Below, in pieces: positions 59,430 to 64,000 of a DNA stretch of 64,000 bases. How positions within the stretch are numbered: the first letter of the stretch is position 1; the number at the start of each line of letters is the position of its first letter. This DNA comes from Costus lasius (Eukaryota; Streptophyta; Magnoliopsida; Zingiberales; Costaceae): positions 27,295,565 through 27,359,564 of the forward strand of contig CM050451.1 in assembly GCA_027563935.2 (NCBI GenBank), written 5' to 3'. Under the pieces are notes generated by a model. The model was not told the DNA's origin and searched no databases. It worked only from the letters and a program-made list of their open reading frames with translations. The translations under genes and the position numbers were made by a program.

Positions 59430-62400
59430 AAGGCATCTCCTGATCTAAGATTGAAACTTTATAAACATAAACTGGATGGGACAAATTGGACAAAATGGTT
59501 CAAGACTTTGTCCAAGATACTGGAACAAGAACATAAGGTGCATCTTCTTGAAAGACCTCCATCCCAGCCCAGTGTGTATTTCACTAATGACTGGGAGTGG
59601 AATGTCTATCTTGAACATTGTGAAGATAACGAACAGTACACTGCTCTTGTCTTAGAGTGCATGACCCCAGAGGTCAAGGTTGAATGTGATGAGATGGGGA
59701 TCTATGATCTAATCATACATCTCAAAGGTCTCTTCACACCATGCTCTATAGACAATGATCAGGAGAGTTCTGTTGGATCTTCAGAATGTGTGCCTGAATC
59801 TGAGAAAGACCATGGTTCTGTATCTTCGAAGCTAATACTTCGGAAGACTGGGAATGCATGGGTATTTCGAAGAGGATTGATGGCCAAGAAGAGCATGACA
59901 AAGAAGAAGGGATGTAATCCATCCGCTTCAGGTATTGTGTTACCGAGGTCTTTTGTCTACTTCTTATTCATGGGTACTGGGTACCGTATGTGAGGCTCAC
60001 ATATGTTTTACATGTGCAGGAGCTCAAAAGAAGTAGGACGAAGAGGCTTGATGGGATCGACTCTCGGGTCAGGGACGGAGCATTGGATGCTGCTGTTGAT
60101 ATCATATCACTGCCTTGAAGACTTTATATAGAACTTTGCTATTATTGTATCAGCTTATGTATTAGAACATCATTCCTTTTGGAAAGGACTTCAGTTTGAA
60201 ATAATAAATAATATTTTTCTTTAATCTGAGATGTTCTATTGAAGTGATACAATTGACAATAGTTTGTGGTTCTATATGTGACACAAGATCAGATCTAATG
60301 ATTCAATAAACTTCCTCTTATAGCATTGTCTCTTGAACCATAGAACAATGGTCACATCCGAAAGTCCATGGACTATTGGGATCATTGTCCTTTCAGGATT
60401 ATGATACATGTGAGCCTAGTTCAAAGGAACAATATGACAGATGCTGCTTTCACCAAAAGGGTGGAAAGGAGTAGTGACTTGTTGGATCTATTACACAACG
60501 ATGTAAGTGGACCCATGCAAGCAAGCACTAAGAGGAGTTATATATACTTCATTGAGTGTGGGTATGCCTTACGCAACCCAAGAACTTTGGAAAATTCCAA
60601 GAAGTTCACAAATGAAGTATTGAGTCAAATTGAAGGATCTATTAAAGCACCTTGATTGGATCAAGATGATTAGTGGAGAATTTGATGACCTTCCTAAGAA
60701 GTGTGGAGTGATCTCACAGCTTTCTTAGTACACCACTGTGTGGTAAATTTCAAAGAAAGAAAAGGAACACATTAAATGTGGTTCCAACTTTGAATAAGTC
60801 ATGCAAATATACTACTATGTTGCCATGCAAACAGATGTACTGCTACTCCATAAGAAAATGTCTAAGTTAGCTTTTGAGTTGAGAACTGCAAATATCCCAT
60901 TTCTTCAATGGAATTGGGAATGTAATGCGTAGTAATTCAAAAGTATGTGTGGTGCACTATAGAGTGCTAATTCTATCCCATGGAGAACAAAACATTTGTT
61001 GCTCAAAATGCTGTCTCTCTTGAGAAAGTATTTCTTTTGAAAGAAGCTAGTGGGAGTAGATTTGATTTGGACAAGGTCCAGAATCAACCACAATATAATT
61101 AGACACACATGGAGAGCAAGATCTTACATACAGGTTGAAAGTCAACCTGAGGTTCAAGTAACACAGGAATAACATAAGTCTGGATCGATTCGATATGCTA
61201 GGCATGACGAATTTTTCATCAACCATGAACATAAGACTTATGAGGAAATGGAAGCAGTCGGTGGACTAGATTCCAAGATATGGCTAAGGGCCATGAAAAC
61301 CATAATGGACTCCATGTCTGCTAATCAAGTCTGGGACTTGGATAAGCTGCCAAAAAGGGTAAATCCCACAGGCTATAATAAATCTTCTAGGAAGATAGAC
61401 ATGGAAGATAACATTGTTATCTTAAAAGACAAGCTAGTGAACAATAATTTCAGGCAAATCCACTGGGTGGATAATAATGAAATTTTCACCAATAGCTGAG
61501 CTTTAAGTCCATTAGGGATCTGCTGTAATTGCATGATCAATTATGGCATCTTGTTATGATAACTGCTCTTCTTGCAAGGACATCTGAAAAGATATCTAAA
61601 GGGAAGTAGCCAAAAGGTTTTCATATCAAGGCCATATAGATATGCATGATGTTATACAAGCATGGTTGAAAAGCCTGTGTTTACAAGAAGATCAGTGGGA
61701 GCACCTTAATAGTATTTCTTGTCTAGATGATTGATGATAATTCTCCTCACATGGAATGACATCTCAGCTCTTCACATGGTGAAGAAAAAGTTTGATATGT
61801 ATTTCGAGAAGAATGATCTAGGGAATGATGCCTACATCCTAGGCATGAGGATCTATAGAAATCCAAGAAAGTCATTGCCCTTTAGTCAATCTATGTTCAT
61901 CCAAGAGTTTCTGGAGAGGATTATATTGGATGATTCCAAATATTGATACCTTCCAGGAAGATATGGTCTGAGTTTCTCAAAGAAGTTGTGTCTTATGGCA
62001 CAGCTGGAGAGTATTAACATGGGTTCAAAGTCCTGATACATTGTATGTAGGATGGATCATGTTTTGAAGACCATTTCTGGCAAATGCTTGGAGCATAGCC
62101 AGCAAGTTTCAATCATATCTTAGTATTTGACACTAGATAGCTGTGAAAGCAATCCTTATACATATACTTGGGAAGTATAAAGGATTGGAGTCTAGTCTAT
62201 GATAGACATGAAGGAATTTTGTGTACTGGGGTACACTGACACTTCGTTCCAGTCTAGTGACTATTGATCACAGCCATGATTTGCGCTTTGCCTTGTTATG
62301 GTGTTGTGTGCTGAAAAAGCATTATACAAACCAAAGTGGCAAGGTTCTACAAATAAGGCTGAGTACATTGCAGCTCCTTGTGGCAACCAAGGAGGCAGCT

Positions 62401-62663
62401 TCATTCATTTGAACTTGATCTAGTTCATAGTGCTTAATGGTCCAGTGTAGTCCTTACTGGGACCATAGCATGACAGAAGGAACTTAATGCTCAAGTATGT
62501 ACTGCAGCATATCATCTGATCTTAGAGATCATGGATAAGGATGATGATCAAATTTGATAAAATAAACACAGATAGCAATCTGGAAAAACCCACTGATCCA
62601 GCCTCTGGCGCAGCGGAAGCTAAATGGGTCATACTAGAGACATTGGAACTGACTAAACATCAG
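59430..62663 (+). pseudogene. Copia D gag-pol, heavily decayed
   Basis: The gag frame is open from the acceptor to 59993 but has no ATG for more than 60 codons. It aligns at its start with B (DGTNWTKW against GPNFSDW), then loses most of the capsid region and the whole zinc knuckle. Downstream, scattered matches follow: integrase LLDLLHNDVSGP near 60480, RT around WDLDKLPK near 61330 and the LGMRIYRNPRKSLPFSQ segment near 61850, and an RNase H tail near 62580. Stops and frameshifts fall every 100-300 bases and the RT palm motif is not recognisable. No functional product. Confidence 0.88.
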
Positions 62664-62684
62664 TTGTCCTTGGTCTTAGTGCAA

Positions 62685-62693
62685 GTGGGAGAT
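62685..62693 (+). other. Polypurine tract of copia D
   Basis: GTGGGAGAT before the 3' LTR, intact although the coding sequence beside it is ruined. Confidence 0.85.
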
Positions 62694-64000
62694 TGTTGGT
62701 GTATATGCCCTAAAGACCAATGTATGGACATGGTCAGGCATTGTTTGAATGTACTTTGATAGAACTATTACTCTTTATATAGGAATGGTCGTTATTATGC
62801 AGACTACTCTACCTGCGTTGATGTATTGAGTTGCATAAATAATGTCCCAGGAGTTTGGATTAGATCCATTCTCATAAGCTATCCCCAGACAAGGTACCTT
62901 AGCAGATATGGGACAACTTTGGTACATATGAGGCTGGTGTATGGGCTGGTTAGGTGCGGGGCACAGTAACGCAGACATACAGGTGCATTGGATGCACTAG
63001 AGTGATCCACCGTGAGGATTGACTTATCTAGTCAACAAGTCAATCTCACATGCAAGAGGTTTGCATTGATCCTTAGACTTGAGGTATTCATGTCTAGACT
63101 TGATGAAGGGTATGCTTTAATACAGTCTTACGTCTCTCCGTAATTGGGAGATCAAAACGACTGTCATTGGGCATGTCATAAGTCACGTAGAGACATGGAT
63201 GACCAATAGTAGGATTTTCCCCTTCCTTCCGAGGAAGCATGATATCCACCTCGGGGCGCCCCACCTTATTGGTGCATGACAGGAAAGTGTGGCCACACTT
63301 GTTGAGTCATGACCAATGCATTGGATAATAAACTTGAGACTAATCCAATGGCAGGATATCAGCTTAGGCAAAGGGATCTGTAATGCAATAGGAATCCTCG
63401 TTGCTTGTTAGGAGTTGTTGCCATAATGACTTAAGTCCTATGACATGGGTAGTAGTGATGTGTTGCTAGATACCCCCCACTACTTATGATGTTTACATCA
63501 TTGCCATCGTCATATGGATCCTACGGGGTCACACGCAATAGACTCTTGACGTTCCTTTAATCAGAAGCCTTAGGATCAAGTTATTGGATAACTTGGATCC
63601 ATTTGGAAGATTTCATCAGCGCCAATGGGCCTGATGAGTTGGAAGAAAGTTATTGGAGCCAAACTTCATTTTTGGCAGGTTGACCCAAAATTGACCTAGA
63701 TTGGTCACATTTGGATTAGGGTTGCATTGGATTAGATCCAATGGCTTAATCAACCCATGCCATGAAGTTTGGGCTAGCTCATTATCCAATGAGGCCCAAT
63801 AATTAGTTGTCATGAAGAGGAATTAGCTTAAAAGGGTATAATGGGGAGAAATCTCACCCCATTGGCGCCTAGGGGCATAATGGGGTGAGGGAGGCGCCTT
63901 TGCTTCATTATGGAAGTAAAGGGCGCCTAGCCCTTCTTCCTTGGAAGGAATACTTGCCTCTAAGGTAAGTCTTGGGGCTGATATGGCTTGATGGCTCTTT
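62694..64000 (+). repeat. Copia D 3' LTR (truncated by window)
   Basis: Matches 55702-57008 with about eight substitutions. Palindrome GTGTGGCCACAC at 63287-63298. The remaining 0.9 kb lies beyond the window. Confidence 0.93.

Larger units (their letters stand above)
55702..64000 (+). mobile_element. Copia D, decayed coding region but near-identical LTRs
   Basis: TGTTGGTGTATATGCC start, PBS, leader, degenerate gag-pol, PPT and a 3' LTR that runs off the window. The compared 1.3 kb of LTR differ at only about eight sites, although the coding region is full of stops. Related to A and C but a distinct family. Confidence 0.9.

Noticed and set aside
1..64000. A host plant gene among the elements
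   Set aside because: All long frames match copia or gypsy domains, and the remaining stretches are LTRs or leaders.

Overview
The window is a block of nested plant LTR retrotransposons. I see no host gene, tRNA, rRNA or CRISPR array. Every long reading frame belongs to a Ty1/copia or Ty3/gypsy polyprotein. All primer-binding sites match the 3' end of plant initiator tRNA-Met (TGGTATCAGAGN), and the copia insertions are bounded by TG...CA termini and 5-bp target duplications. This points to intergenic or pericentromeric DNA of a flowering plant with a repeat-rich genome. I cannot name the species.

Layout: copia A (1-3569 and 12659-14525; its 5' half lies left of the window) sits in the protease region of gypsy F (14527 to about 19400). 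Copia B (3570-12653, duplication GATAT) sits in the 3' LTR of A. B is almost complete: a roughly 1,290-codon gag-pol frame with one in-frame stop, and LTRs that differ at about three positions. From about 19400 to 24340 lies the 3' end of an Athila/Tat-like gypsy (H), whose LTR holds a solo B-family LTR (21103-22731). H abuts a 98-bp piece of minus-strand gypsy G. Copia C (24439-42318, duplication ACCCC) then splits G at its protease active site. The 5' LTR of C carries a second solo B-family LTR (25159-26815) and a minus-strand B-family element E (27644-35040). E has lost its pol and has a third solo LTR (30707-32404) in its leader. G resumes at 42319, is interrupted in gag by a 3.2-kb solo LTR J (43007-46181), and runs into an Athila/Tat-like LTR remnant K. 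Gypsy I (minus strand, from 48232) follows, with inactivating changes. Copia D (from 55702) interrupts the right LTR of I, and its 3' LTR runs off the window.

The most notable biology concerns the copia families A to E. (1) All seven B-family LTR copies carry a tiny open exon, ATG-GC(A/T)-(A/T)TG, followed at once by a GTRWG splice donor. A good acceptor, with TAG as an in-frame stop, lies just before the gag frame, and the exon joins gag in phase 0. D has an analogous ten-codon exon in its LTR. D and E have no ATG of their own at the start of gag. I infer that the gag start codon is supplied by the LTR through splicing. (2) The predicted intron holds the primer-binding site and three short hairpins at fixed spacing (about 210 and 112 nt), whose stems covary among the B/E, C and D families. 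Splicing would then separate translatable RNA from packageable RNA. (3) The LTRs carry two dyad motifs that change symmetrically between families. (4) A, C and D lack most of the capsid part of gag, or its zinc knuckle, but keep the same PBS, PPT and LTR ends. D combines a wrecked pol with nearly identical LTRs, which suggests mobilisation in trans. All comparisons were made by eye, so counts are approximate.
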